This document shows, one piece after another, positions 39,401 to 49,882 of a stretch of DNA of 64,000 nt (position 1 is the first letter of the stretch; the number at the start of each line of letters is the position of its first letter). Origin of the DNA: Gracilaria domingensis (Eukaryota > Rhodophyta > Florideophyceae > Gracilariales > Gracilariaceae); contig VCMS01000078.1 of NCBI GenBank assembly GCA_022539475.1, positions 62,001 to 126,000 on the forward strand, given 5' to 3'. The notes below the pieces were generated by a model that saw only the letters and a program-made list of their open reading frames with translations, did not search any database and was not told where the DNA came from. A program made the position numbers and the translations under genes.

Positions 39401-41406
39401 GCAGCACGCCCGCCACAGTACAGTTGGAAAGATCCAAGGCAGTTGAAACTGCTACAAAGGCCGTTCAGAAGGAACACGCAAAACGGAAAGTAGCATTCGG
39501 GCTCAAATCGTACAATGGACCAAAGGGAAAGGAATATAGCGAGAAGCTGCAAAGACTGCCTGCAGGTGCTCAGGTCTATGTTTACCGAGAGAAATCGAAG
39601 AAGTGGGAAGGACCTCACACGTTCATCAACATCGATGGTGAGACGGTTGTTGTACAGCTTCCTCATGGTCGCCGAATTTTTCGCTCTTGTGTAGTGAAAC
39701 CCGTCATTGAATCTACTCTGGAACAACCCCGAGTAGAGACAGAACAGATCGAAGATACTGTACAGAACAATCTACCCGAACCCAACCTTCATGAATCAGA
39801 AAACGTGCAAGGGAATAATGATGTTTTGTTATCAGACGCGATTCTTTCTGAGATGTTTGGTGAGGACACAGCTATGAGCACTTTATCCACAGCGAGTGAA
39901 GAACACGATTTCATTCAGTCAAGGAAAGACGAGCTAGAGGGGCTGAAGAGACGAGGCACTTTCGAAGTAGTTGACATTGAGACCGTACCAGAAGGGACAA
40001 GAATTTATGGATCGAGGTGGGTGGATATATTGAAGACCGCTAATGGCCGTACGATTGAAAAGTCTCGACTAGTTGCTCAGAATTACAAGGACCGCGGCGC
40101 ATTGAATATAGAGACAAGGTCACCAACTGTCAGCAGATTAGGACAAAGATTGGCCATCGCCCTAGCAGCCATGTTTGAGACACACGATACATATGTACGA
40201 GATATCTCCCAGGCTTACATACAATCGCAGTCGAAAATCGAACGAGACATATTTCTTCGTCCGCAACCCGAGATGAAACTAGGAAGGAACAAGGTATTGA
40301 AGGTTCTAAAACCACTCTATGGTATCCCGGAGAGCGGACTACACTGGTTTCTTACCTACCAAGAGCACCACAAGAAACGCCTTAATATGAGACCAACCAA
40401 TGTAGATCCATGTGTGTTGTATCGACGTAGCGGTTCTAAAGTGGACGGGATGACAATATTACAGGTAGATGACTCTTTTGGGCATGGGAACGATAACTTT
40501 CTAGAAGACGAGGAAAACGAATCCGTTATTTTTCAGTCAAAACCACGAAAAAAACTTACAGCAGGAGAATCTACGACCTTCAATGGCATGAACATAAGGA
40601 AAGAAGTGGGTAACATTATGACTGTCACACAGACGGAGAAACTGAAGTCGCTGAAATATCCTGAGAACGCAGCAGACTTTGCCAGTGTAAGAGCTCAAGT
40701 TCAGTATATTGGTTGCTGCACCAGACCAGATATGTGTGCACCTTCTCAAATCTTGGCAAGCGCTGTCAGCAAACCTCAAGCTGCCGATCTGAAGCAAATG
40801 AAGAAGATCGTTGACCGATGCCGCAGCACAGCAGAAGTAGGGTTAAAGTTTGTTCCATTGGATTTGAATTCGACTCGTATCATGCTATTTACGGATTCCT
40901 CTTTCGCAAATGTATCTGATCTGAAGTCTCAACTTGGTTTTGTTATTTTACTGGTGGATAAGGATAACAGAGCAAACATAATACACTACGGCAGCATGAG
41001 ATGCAAGCGAGTGGCTCGTTCAGTTCTTGCGGCAGAGATCCAAGGATTGGTTTATGGATTTGACAATTGTTACGTTGCTCAGAGTATGATACAAGAAGTA
41101 ACAGGACGGAAGATACCAATCGATGCCTATGTTGATTCTCGTACGCTCTTTAATGTTATAGCCAAGAGTGGCTCTACTCTGGAAAAGAGACTTCAAATTG
41201 ATGTCGCGGCATTGAAGGAAAGCCATTCAAAAGGAGAGCTTCGTTACTTAGCCTGGATACCAGGACTCGAAAACGTATCAGACGGTCTGACCAAGGGACT
41301 GATTGGGAATACTCATCCGCTATGGAACGTAATGTTGACGAACTCAATCACACTGACACCGACCGGATGGATTGAGCGTAAGAAATTATCAAGAATGGAT
41401 AACTAA
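36442..41406 (+). CDS. gag-pol: Copia-C Gag-Pol polyprotein, intact (1654 aa)
   Basis: Single frame from ATG 36442, 59 bases after the LTR. Residues 1-490 are Gag, with a capsid-like middle. One knuckle near 499 has C-x2-C-x3-H but Arg where the fourth ligand Cys is expected (LARTRHS). Protease is near 632-640 (LYIDTCANRSS, D-T-C-A instead of D-S/T-G-A). The integrase has an HHCC region from about 770 (FGHPSV; CATCAV) and catalytic Asp838, Asp893 and Glu929 with 35 residues between the last two. Reverse transcriptase has LQVDDSFG near 1341-1348. RNase H has FTDSSFAN near 1485. Gag, protease and Pol share one frame, so their ratio must be set in another way. Every enzyme core is present, so activity is plausible. 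Confidence 0.95.
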   Translation: MTDEVSGIAHGELSEAHQVQALNADALRDFSNALYNAIGDPDLPPPDASEEEMRKYRDEVEAYGKEMLATFESTKLQNEALWFEFTSVFRPASIPNMSRFLVIKWIDFLTNRGVWVKRKQGYPRKRALGECLMQNRFVPTGTGEPASHGNIVANQTGHQYGQDRNDNAEAVVLHPQNPRSTCNEQHEEVFVEPANRSVRDEVPQIIRQEPTELSREAQRSRLQDVLPNICSNLPDRITQSKGYNSGQPPDENEKNSGKGTHSLLKLCQGRPRFSGRLQDDLQGTLEFYDAMAKRCRLTDIEKAEYLPTMLDGAALKFYLRNYRDGDPYEGILQKFIDNYMNPEEKNRALLVWQSMRLSQAMRESPEKSELAVFMSFYEKLVNLQQQLDPAYRNDNFLRDQLIVSIDMEKITQALRERIPSTSQEARSRIATFLSSDPRSADSFVVSSDRRKTRDHFANYSLGHKYGGDARKHLKGHHRKRMDSNSRKLSSRWISGKRGCYVCGENHLARTRHSPQEVKAAIDRLKSKRPSAYITIEDLAYIVDEVTGDEDSNVDEHDANVVYSSDSDSDSEWSEEDAAYIIEDDMNLHETDEVLLANASLVHGIGFHRDMNQALATMEAELREGERDEFKGLYIDTCANRSSVMSYAQYKAYCEQFDVPCQIDRNNVKRLRGIGGSSQPLGTATIPVPFKDLNLVIDITFQIVQDKVPSLLSMKDMIENGLEISLQRREVMYKHLRQDLTFRNYFLIHNWKREDLTYSLYTETELRKLHRVFGHPSVNAFTNLLKRARPDEMDAKVREAIEDLTKSCATCAVNAPRPRRFKLTVGTDDLRFNHIVAVDIMYVNNKPVFHAVDEATHFNSALFLKRVTSSEVWKAFLRCWSRLYLGPPDFLRIDQGSNFISKEFHELSEAEGITVLEAPIESPSTMTHVERYHGPLRVAYTKIRESLPRAETDADCLQMAVKSINDTLGPEGLCPTLLVFGSIPRPARSTPATVQLERSKAVETATKAVQKEHAKRKVAFGLKSYNGPKGKEYSEKLQRLPAGAQVYVYREKSKKWEGPHTFINIDGETVVVQLPHGRRIFRSCVVKPVIESTLEQPRVETEQIEDTVQNNLPEPNLHESENVQGNNDVLLSDAILSEMFGEDTAMSTLSTASEEHDFIQSRKDELEGLKRRGTFEVVDIETVPEGTRIYGSRWVDILKTANGRTIEKSRLVAQNYKDRGALNIETRSPTVSRLGQRLAIALAAMFETHDTYVRDISQAYIQSQSKIERDIFLRPQPEMKLGRNKVLKVLKPLYGIPESGLHWFLTYQEHHKKRLNMRPTNVDPCVLYRRSGSKVDGMTILQVDDSFGHGNDNFLEDEENESVIFQSKPRKKLTAGESTTFNGMNIRKEVGNIMTVTQTEKLKSLKYPENAADFASVRAQVQYIGCCTRPDMCAPSQILASAVSKPQAADLKQMKKIVDRCRSTAEVGLKFVPLDLNSTRIMLFTDSSFANVSDLKSQLGFVILLVDKDNRANIIHYGSMRCKRVARSVLAAEIQGLVYGFDNCYVAQSMIQEVTGRKIPIDAYVDSRTLFNVIAKSGSTLEKRLQIDVAALKESHSKGELRYLAWIPGLENVSDGLTKGLIGNTHPLWNVMLTNSITLTPTGWIERKKLSRMDN

Positions 41407-41448
41407 GACTATGTTTGACAAATTTTGTCAAAAGAAAAGTTTTTGGAG

Positions 41449-42037
41449 TGTAGATTTTTCTATGATTACATGGGAGGATTTGTATGGACATGCAATACTT
41501 ATATATGCATAAGCAGCAATGCATATCAGATATTGATTTTGTAATGTTGGAGAGATGTCGATTGCATGGCGGATTGGAAAGTGAACAAGAAATAAGTTAG
41601 GCAGTAATCGGTATACAAATCAGAAGAGTACATGAAAGAGATAATATATAGAACAGTAGAGTTGTCTTAGAAAGTAGTATAAATAGGGTGGGTGCGGATA
41701 CTACATGATTGACCTCCTCGGACAATCATCAAGTAAAAGCAAATAACATCCAACTATCAGGAACCATCTCCGATGCGGGAGACCGCGCAACTGAGTTGCA
41801 ACTACTTGTAGTAAGTTAACGAACCACGAAGCGTTATACACTAACCTTGCGTTTGTATCGACCTCTACTGCGTGTGGAATCGACAGGTCCGTTCTACCGC
41901 AGCACCATTGGGTGCCGCATACCGTTCGCATCTGTGAGAATAAAGGACGTACGAAAACAGCCTCACTGGGGGCCGTGGATACTGATCTTTATTGAATTGT
42001 CACCGGCTTCGAGCCGATTGAAGCCCAGGTTTCGACA
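41449..42037 (+). repeat. 3' LTR of Copia-C
   Basis: Same length and, by eye, same sequence as 35794-36382, and followed by ATGGG. Confidence 0.97.
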
Positions 42038-42140
42038 ATGGGAGGGAGGGGTGGGTTTTCGAAGAACAGCGGCGCGCACCAAAAGAGTGAGTTTGCTCGA
42101 TCGCGGAGGTGGTGCGCCAGTGGAAGTTCCCGATCAAATG

Positions 42141-42190
42141 CGACGGCGGTGTCCAACTGACACCGCCGTCGATCGAAAGATCATCTTTCG
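42141..42190. repeat. Two adjacent perfect hairpins near a repeat end
   Basis: CGACGGCGGTGTC (42141-42153) pairs with GACACCGCCGTCG (42159-42171) around CAACT. Directly after, CGAAAGAT (42174-42181) pairs with ATCTTTCG (42183-42190) around one C. Some 22 bases later lies the terminal motif 42212-42248 shared with the insertion at 27713-28436. This looks like the structured end of a small mobile element. Confidence 0.55.
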
Positions 42191-42249
42191 CTCTCGCGCG
42201 GCAGATTCGCTCAAATAAATCCATTTTTTCGTTCCTCGAAAATCCATAA

Positions 42250-44930
42250 TGGCTGGGAGATGCGGGTATGGAAGACGTTCGCCAATAATAGAAAAAGCGT
42301 TTAATAATATTAAAAAGTTTCTGTTTTCCAGCACCTTATGTGCCTCTGAGAAAAACTGGGAAAAATTTAGATAGAATTCATTCCATTTGAATTTTCATTG
42401 CTGCAACACGCACTATTGATCCAATTTCAATTTTGGCAAGACTGACAGTAGAAGGCCAGTAGGCAGAACGTTCTCGGCGCTCATTCAAGATCTTCAAAGA
42501 TCTTGTTGATAACTTACAAAGACTGCTAAACTTGAAGAGGCTATATCATTGACGTTAAAAACTTTTCAAGTACAATTGATGCTTCAAACAGAAGATATAA
42601 TAACATAAAATAGATTATTAAAGTCATAATACTATATGTTCATGCGTATCGTATACTTTTTGCGATGAATGATCGCGATATATTGCGTATTTGCGGTATA
42701 TACCGCCTCTTCAAAGTGTTGAAATAAAGAAACAAGAAAACAAGTATAGTGATCTAGCTACTCTACACATTTCTTACGTAAATGTCTACCAATTATTAAA
42801 AAAGCAGAGGTCAATACTCACCAAGTGCCGAGATATATGGACTTCCATTTAGTGACAAGCCGACACTTCGCGCTATCTTTTGGGCATTTATGAGCAAACA
42901 AAAAGTACTGTATGATCGTGAATGCACGCGTATCCAAAATACTGAAAGCACCTGTCCTGGAATTGTGCAAACTGTAAGCCAGTTTTTAAAATATTTGTCA
43001 TGAGACAATTGCAACTAATTTCAGAAGGATTTTTTTTCGAATATATGGATCATTCATATTTTGATATGCAAACAGTAATAAGTTCTCAAATTGTCATTGT
43101 GCAGGTGATTTTCCCGCATGCCCCTGACTGGGAGATGCGGGAAAAGGCCACACTTGCACTCTTTACAGTGAGCGCTAAATATACAATGGTTTCGTCGCAT
43201 TAAATTTAATGGCGTGTGTACATTATTGGGCATTGCTGTAACAGTACAAAAATGTATTTTATTCCGCATCGTGCACTGCGCCAGAACGATATCATCAATC
43301 TGATGATCAAAGAACCGAAAAGTGTTTTACTCAATTTTGGAAAGTCTGCACTCGAGGCAGACAGGACCTTTCGTCGATGACTCGAAATTGAAGGCCATAT
43401 TACGAATAGCTTCAGAGAATAGCTCCCAGCTCGTGACAGTCGCTCGTCACGATCGACGCCATAGGTCATACTAAATAAGTCTTAGTGTTCTCAATAAAGA
43501 GAGATTCTCAATAGAAGAAACGGGAATTAGGGTGGGTGGGTGAATAAAACCGTGATAACGAAACAGGCTGAGTTCGTCGGTGTTTGTCGTTGCGGCGGTG
43601 GTGAATGACCGTGAGATCGTCAAGCGAAGAAGTCATGTATGCGTCTTATAGTACGGCATTGAACGCAAGAAGGATTGAATTTGGAAAAAGCCACCCACTC
43701 GCAACCACAGCCCACGCAGCATACTATGACAATATGCCTGACGGTGTCTACCCAAGCGATTCCACACAAGGAAACCGCATTTGCGTCTTGTTCCCGACTG
43801 CTCCAATAAAATATCATCTTCGATTAGGCCAATATTAAGGTAGTTCCGCCTCGTATCAAATTTAATTACATTGTAAGCTTTGCAAGAATTCTGCGTCACT
43901 TAGAGCATTCGTGTCCTAGATTTCGCGTTCTAGTAGAGAAGATTTCGTAAAAACTTCATGTTGCCATAGAAAGGGAGGTAGAAAGTCTAAACAAAACTAT
44001 TTATGCGTAACGCTGAAGAATACAAGTTGTACTAGTAATATAGCAGAAGAAATATCTAAAATCTGTTGAAGAAAAGTTTTTTTATGGCATAGTACGAAGT
44101 AATATTTCTGCTCAAACAGCCTATTTTTCCTGACTTAAACTACCGTAAAAGCTTTTTGTGGTTAAACTTTCTTACTACTTTTTGCATGTTTCAATAGAGT
44201 AGCTCTAGATCTTTAGCAGTACATCAAAACCAAGTCTGTTTTCATAACGACGACAGAAGAGCGCGGGAAACGCGACATGTCCTCCAACAACACGTCCGAA
44301 GACGAACGTCATTGATTCAAATTAAGTTCAGTATGAGACTGTTTTTTTTTATTTTCCTATCATTGATTTTCTTCTTTCAGTTGTGACATTTCAAGTAAGC
44401 ACTGTAAAACGAAAGCTGTAAGATGCAAACAACAAGGCACTCCAATGAAATGTTTCTCGTTAAGGTGTGTTTGCCTACTTCAATATTTGCATCATGTGTT
44501 AAAGAACCTGCAATATCTTTTTGTATCTATTAAAAAGACTGTAATCTATCCGCTTAATTCTGATACTAATGCTAAGATATAAAAGTGACAAGAATATTGC
44601 CGTAAATGGTTTTGCCAGTATGAAGATATACTCAGATATACATTGAGCATTTTACTCCAAAATGAAGTTTTTTGTTAGTTTACACATTGTTACATAGCTC
44701 TACAAAGCGATTGTAGTTGTAAATGATGATGATATCTTTCTTGCACTATTTTTCTATAGTTTTTCCATTCAATCACAATTCAAATGTAGTCATTGTCTTT
44801 CCAATAAAAGTTAAAGAAAGTTCTGTGTAACAAAATGTTCGGAAGTACATTTAGGTTGTCTACGTTAATACATTTGTGGTCCCGGATACTGCGTAAATGT
44901 CTCAAAGATCTCCAAAGACACCTCCAAAAC
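42250..44930. other. AT-rich region, one small ORF
   Basis: About 2.7 kb of AT-rich DNA. It includes a 14-bp palindrome (GCGGTATATACCGC near 42693) and one ATG-started 77-codon frame (43605-43838). Nothing else is supported. Confidence 0.45.
43605..43838 (+). CDS. Small ORF, unrecognised (77 aa)
   Basis: MTVRSSSEEVMYASYSTALN to HLRLGQY, mixed composition, with no membrane segment, signal or motif. It is more balanced than the frames around it in AT-rich DNA, but it may be chance or part of an exon. Confidence 0.2.
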   Translation: MTVRSSSEEVMYASYSTALNARRIEFGKSHPLATTAHAAYYDNMPDGVYPSDSTQGNRICVLFPTAPIKYHLRLGQY

Positions 44931-44994
44931 TTTTTTCCGCCAGCTCACTCCAAATAGAATAAAGGCGCAGGGTGGAAGCTACGCTCTCCTTTCC

Positions 44995-45242
44995 GCTGCC
45001 ACCTTCGTGTGCCGCCCGCCGCCGAGCGTCGAAAACGAACGTCATCATGTGCGCAGTGTCGCGCGCCGCCGCCTGGCAAAAGCCAGCACCATCGTTCGCA
45101 GCGCGCCGCTGCGCGGCAAGGACAGACGACATCATGTGCACGTCACCGCGCCACGCAGCAAAGGGAGAGAGAACATCACGTACGCAGCGCGCTGCCGCGT
45201 GTCCAAGACGGACGGCATCATGTTCACCGTGCCGCATGCCTA
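44995..45242. repeat. GC-rich degenerate minisatellite
   Basis: Four to five imperfect units of about 55-65 bases, each with CATCATGTGCRC or a variant followed by CGCGCCGC, form a GC island in AT-rich DNA. Ala/Arg-rich frames open on both strands because of the repeat, so I do not call a gene. Confidence 0.6.
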
Positions 45243-45259
45243 GGCATAACGCGTTAAGG

Positions 45260-46580
45260 GAAAACTAGAAGGGTGTTTAGTAGACTTGCAGACAAGATGA
45301 ATGGTGTAGTAAGGTTGTATCATCAACGTTTTTGAAAAATGAGTACGTTATTGTTTCACTGACATATCCGTGAGTTTAATGTTTCGAAAAAATTGAATTG
45401 CTTAAAATTGCCCTTACATTTTATATAAGGCATCAATTTTATTTACGGCCGCATGATTCAATGACAATAGGTTTTGCTAAGGACCCCACAGCGCGGCACA
45501 GTGCATTACGAAAGCATAACGTGGCAATACGCGCCCGCAATAAGAAACGTGTGCTACTACTGGTGATGCTAGACTGTGCTGCGAAAAATCTGTGTGGGGT
45601 GCCTCTTTGGGCCTTGCGCTCGAACACAAAACCCCACACTGATAAGATTTGTGATGTTAAGCATGAGCCGAACACGTTTATTGACAAAGCAAAACTGGAA
45701 GCATGAAGAAAGCAAGCTGCAAAGCTGAGTGGTAGGCCGAATTCTCAGTGCAGATAACTCAAGTTGCGGTGGATTGGCGCAAGGCCCCCCGTCCGTTCTC
45801 GCTCAATGAGTCCTTACTCGTCTTCTGTTTCGTGATGACAGAAGGGCCAGCGCTACCGACCTTGTCGCGCGCCACCAGGCGCACCCTGTTCACCACGGCA
45901 GTGTGACGCGATGAACGTCGCCCCAATGCGGTGAGCGTTAGACTGAAACCCAGGCCACGCCACGAACAAAGCCGGCAGAGACTGTATACCGTCGTAAAGG
46001 TCTACTGCCTTTCTCGTTTCACCAGACGACAGGCGATACAGGACCGGCTCAAAGTCCGCGATTTTGGCTTCAATCCGTTCTCCAATATCCGTAGCGAGAT
46101 CTGCTTCGGCTTCCTCGTTAGCAACGGCATCACTATAGACCTCTTCCGCTTCATGCTCTATCAATGCGGACCGTGGATGCGGAACGGTAGGATTGTCCGT
46201 ATCATCATTGGTGACCGTATCTAGGACTTGCTTAGCAGACAATTTTCAATGACCCAGGGAGGGGCTGAACTTCAGATGAAGAAAGAAGCAACGGGACTCG
46301 CGGCGACAGACGGAATCATGAGATGGTTATACCAGGAAGCAACAGAATATCAGATGATTCTGACAAGATGCATCCAAATAACCCTCACGCCAAGGAAACT
46401 TTGGCCAACCCCATGCACCATAATGAAGCAGCTAAAACTGACATTGTGGTGTGTCATGAAATTGAGAAGTACCTAAACCAGACAACTTGTTTTATGCCGA
46501 ATTAAGGAAACGTCAAGGAAATTCGTGCTGCGCCTTCAGGGGTGGGAATATAGAAAACAAGCAACATCAGAAGACATGAC
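45260..46580. other. Region without firm gene
   Basis: Only one frame of note (45853-46239, minus). The sequence changes to a pyrimidine-rich LTR-like stretch from about 46600. Confidence 0.4.
45853..46239 (-). pseudogene. Acidic ORF fragment without ATG
   Basis: About 128 codons with good amino-acid balance, including an acidic helical stretch (IEHEAEEVYSDAVANEEAEA, then LATDIGERIEAKIADFEPVL). There is no ATG anywhere in the open frame. It could be an exon or a relic of a mobile element. Family not recognised. Confidence 0.3.
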
Positions 46581-47156
46581 AAAATCCTAGGCTCTACATA
46601 AACCCCCGAGTTGTAGCGCGAGTCTCGAACTCGACTCGGGTAGACCATTTCCTCCCTTACGACGACCCCCCAACCCTCTCTCATCCCTCTCCATCTCCGT
46701 CGTCGACCCTCCCCTTTGGCATCCCCATTTTCCTTTAGCACGGTCTGTGCTTTTCTGCCATCAACCTACTCCCCCTCCCCCTTTCTTTCTCTTTACGGGC
46801 GGCTCGGTCTCCCGCCTCTCCCCCCCCCCTTTTCCTAAAGTTGTAGTGTGTTGCCCTCCTTGGGCTCGTGTGCACACTGCGACGGTTCTCATCGCACCGA
46901 CGCCCTTGTTCTACCCCCGAACTTGGGACGTGCGTTGCATCTACTAGCTACTTGGCCTGCATCTCTGTCGTCGGTTGTTGATCTCAACGTGAACATTAAG
47001 ACAAGCCGTGTTGCTTCAGTTCCGGTGTTCGGTTCTTGCGTTTATCGCTGAGCTACCGTATTATCTTTCGCCGTTTAGGCTGGTACTCTCGGGCATTTCT
47101 TGTGTTGCTCTCCTTGGGTTTGTCACCACCCGCGCCGTTCCGTGGGGTTACAAAAA

Positions 47157-48025
47157 ATGGCGTCCACATGGTACTCTCGAGGAGGGCCTGGCTCTCCTGA
47201 TTCTGGTGTGACTTCCTTCAATGGTTCTGCCGTCGACGTAAGGAAGTTTCTGTTTTACTTCGAGAATGTCGCTACCCCAACGAAGAGGATAGAGTTCGGG
47301 CTATGAAGTTGCTCGGCTATCTTGAGTGTGAAGCGTTTGACTTCTACTATGACAACTATGCTGTTGATGGCTCTCTTTCGATTGAAGCAAAGGACTATCA
47401 GAAGGTGAAGCTCGCTTTGATCGAACGTTTCGGTGCAATCGAGGAACCGGCGGAAAGGATTCGTCGGGCAGTTTCGGCGCGTTTAGATTACGTCGATCTG
47501 CTAGCGTCCCTGACGAAGAAGGACTCTTTCTTCGATCAGGCAGGTTTTAACTCGAAAGCTAAGTTCGGGTTACTATGAAACGCTCTCATGGAGTTTGCAG
47601 ATCTTGCGCAGTTTGTCATATCCCGTGGAGCGGATGACTATGAATTCTTGAAGGCCCTCGTTAAGGACTTTCTTTGCGGAAAGAAAGCCCTCGGGTCGTA
47701 TGGTACCCTTAACGCTTTCCCAACGGCAAAGCACATTCTTCAACGTGCTAGGGAACCCGCTCGTCCAAGTTCGCTGGAGGCGAAAGTGGATCAGTTGGCT
47801 GACCAGATGGCGCAGTTGCACCTCCTAGTGAAGAACACTCAGAGCGCTGCGACTGCCACCGGACGTCAGGATACGGAAAAAGTTTGTTCGTATTGCAGCC
47901 AACCCGGTCACTTTGTGGCACGTTGTGAGCTTAATCCACATCGAGGCACACGATGTGGTAATTGTGGCAAGTTAAGTCATTCTACAGCTACGTGCTGGAA
48001 GAAGAATAACAACGGTGTTGTCTGA
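47157..48025 (+). pseudogene. gag: Gypsy-C1 Gag
   Basis: ATG 47157 lies inside the LTR end, 12 bases before the primer site, so Gag starts in the LTR. It reads MASTWYS, then FNGSAVDVRKFLFYFENV. A frameshift near 47300 leads to the part with AFDFYYDNYAVDGSLS. An in-frame TGA at 47576 stands where C2 has Arg. The rest has two knuckles: CSYCSQPGHFVARC and CGNCGKLSHSTATC. It ends at TGA 48023. Confidence 0.75.
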
Positions 48026-48072
48026 AAAGTTGCATTTGAAGACGTGAATTCCGAATCAGAGAGAGAGAGAAG

Positions 48073-48663
48073 TTGCTGAGTGAGAAACGAGGTTCCCAGA
48101 ACACAGGTGGGAACCAAGTCTCAGCTGTGATTGCTGACCCTTCAGATGATGAAGATCTCGTTACTACCGCAAAAAGAGGCGCGGAAGGGGAGCCTCTGCC
48201 CAAGCAAGCGCGAACTGGCCCTCTCTCAGGGATTTCACCCGTAATGTTCCCCGAATCCCATACTACCAGGACTCCCTCTCAGCAGGCCAAAGGCCCTCCC
48301 AAGAAGTCGACAAGGACTAGGAAAGGCACTGGGAAGAAGTCTAAACGGAAGTCCCGGAGAGTAAAGATCCAAGAACACGTTGGGAAATATAACCTTTACG
48401 AAGAATTGGCGAAAGCCCCTTCTGGCATCACTTGTGGTCAGTTAGTCCGCGGCGATGCGGAAGAGGCGAAGAAAGACATTCGCCGCATTCTTTCCAGAGG
48501 TCTTTTGTCAAGGCGTGTCAGTTACGCTCATACTCATTCACTCCCTCAGACTCTCAAAGTGGTGAATATTACTGTCGATGGCACTAGTTCCCAGGCGCTG
48601 CTGGACTCCGGTACTATCCCTAATCTTATGTCTATTGCGTTATGCCACCGGTTATCGTTGTAG
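48073..48663 (+). pseudogene. Gypsy-C1 linker and protease
   Basis: A Lys/Arg/Ser-rich linker (KKSTRTRKGTGKKSKRKSRR) and the conserved block KYNLYEELAKAPSGITCGQL are followed by the protease motif ALLDSGTIPNLMS. It stops at TAG 48661 in mid-domain, and the downstream part is in the same phase after more stops. Confidence 0.7.
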
Positions 48664-48804
48664 ATGAAACCGTAGAGTTGGAGGATTGTCGTTGCAGACG
48701 GTACCTAATCCTTAGTTCACGGAAGCCTGCACGGTGTTCCCCTCGAGATTGGTTCTCTCCGTGTCCCGTTTGATTTTCTGGTCGTTGAGAAACCTCCCTT
48801 CAAT

Positions 48805-49614
48805 GTGATTTTTGGCTGTCCCGCTCTTGAATTCCTCCAAGCCTGCTTGGACCTCGGTACTCAGCAAGTCTCTATGCAATTTGATGGCGCATCTGTTCTT
48901 TTGCCTCTCGATTACCATCGTCCTGGTGTAGTGTTCGACGAAGAGGATGAACACACCGACAGTGAGAATTTCACTTCCGATTCAGAGTCGTTCTTCTCTG
49001 AGAGTTCGGAGAGCGACGAAGAAGAATACGCAATCGCTTTCTCGAAGGGCAAAGTTGACACGTCAGTATATGCTTTGAATACTATGAATGAAGAACAAGA
49101 CTCCTTACAACCACCCTAAGAGGAATCCACGAATGGGCTGGAGAATTTTGGTGCTACGAGTCTCGGTCAGGAAAGCCCCTCCCCTGCTGATCCTCAGGAT
49201 TTGGAGGAAGGCATGAGACAATTGCGTGTGAATGATGTTGGACGGGAACCTGCTGTTACTACTCCTCACGCCCCTGTGAAAGAAAATAGAGAATTTGAGA
49301 ACGGTGAGGAATCGGAGGAAAGCGCAGACGACGACGACTCCGAAGGCTCTCCATCAGAGGGAGGACATGAACGCGATCTCGTTGTCCCAGTCAGGGATGA
49401 CGTTGTTCTTCTACGAGCCGAAGATGTGAAACGACAACCTGATTATCTTATCTTTCGAGTACACGTGTTGTTTTCCAATGTTCAATTTTGCATTTATGGC
49501 GTTTTCAACTGTCCATTTCGAAATTTTAATTTTTCACTTTTTGAAAGCGTCGAAAGAACGATCGCAATGTTCGGTACCAAAATCTTTGTACCATTCACAG
49601 ACTATGAGAACTGA
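48805..49614 (+). pseudogene. Gypsy-C1 acidic linker between protease and RT (truncated)
   Basis: Protease end (FGCPALEFLQACLDLG), then a strongly acidic Ser/Asp/Glu stretch (TDSENFTSDSESFFSESSES). It continues in another frame from 49201 to LRAEDVKRQPDYLIF at about 49455, where homology to C2 ends and unrelated AT-rich sequence begins. RT is lost. Confidence 0.65.
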
Positions 49615-49882
49615 TACAAATTGAATATTAGTGCTAAATTATATATTTGATAAACTAGAAAGCAAATGCAAGCCAAAAACAATTTTGAATATTAAAAGGT
49701 TTCTTTCATATTCAACGTCGGATTATGCGGAAACTTGTACTTTCTTCTTAAAATATTCTAAGAATTATTTGATTATGTAATAGAGTTGTACAAAACCTAT
49801 AATGTTCTGCGTGAATGCCTTTAATCTAAACTTCACTCTTCCAAAACAAAATCAACAGTAAAAGTACAATATGCAAAAAACA

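Larger units (their letters stand above)
35794..42037 (+). mobile_element. Copia-C, intact young LTR retrotransposon
   Basis: Two 589-bp LTRs (35794-36382 and 41449-42037) read the same by eye throughout. The target duplication ATGGG is exact (35789-35793 and 42038-42042). One uninterrupted 1654-codon gag-pol frame fills the inside, and a purine run (AAAAGAAAAG) lies before the 3' LTR. Of all elements here, only this one lacks visible damage, so it is the best candidate for recent activity. Confidence 0.97.
46600..49460 (+). mobile_element. Gypsy-C1: degraded 5' half of a gypsy element
   Basis: Pyrimidine-rich LTR ending at 47168 in GCGTCCACA, then TGGTACTCTCG as primer site, gag with two zinc knuckles, protease and an acidic linker. 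All are related to Gypsy-C2, which lies in the opposite direction. RT and everything after it are absent; the match stops at about 49455. The left LTR border is not resolved. Confidence 0.7.

Noticed and set aside
42686..42706. Palindrome GCGGTATATACCGC
   Set aside because: Single short palindrome in AT-rich DNA with no neighbouring feature, so chance is likely.
44902..45268. Ala/Arg-rich frames on both strands
   Set aside because: They follow a GC-rich minisatellite that opens several frames at once, so no strand is preferred.
45398..45706. 102-codon plus-strand frame
   Set aside because: Starts at TTG, and its sequence is unremarkable with no motif. Not enough to call a gene.
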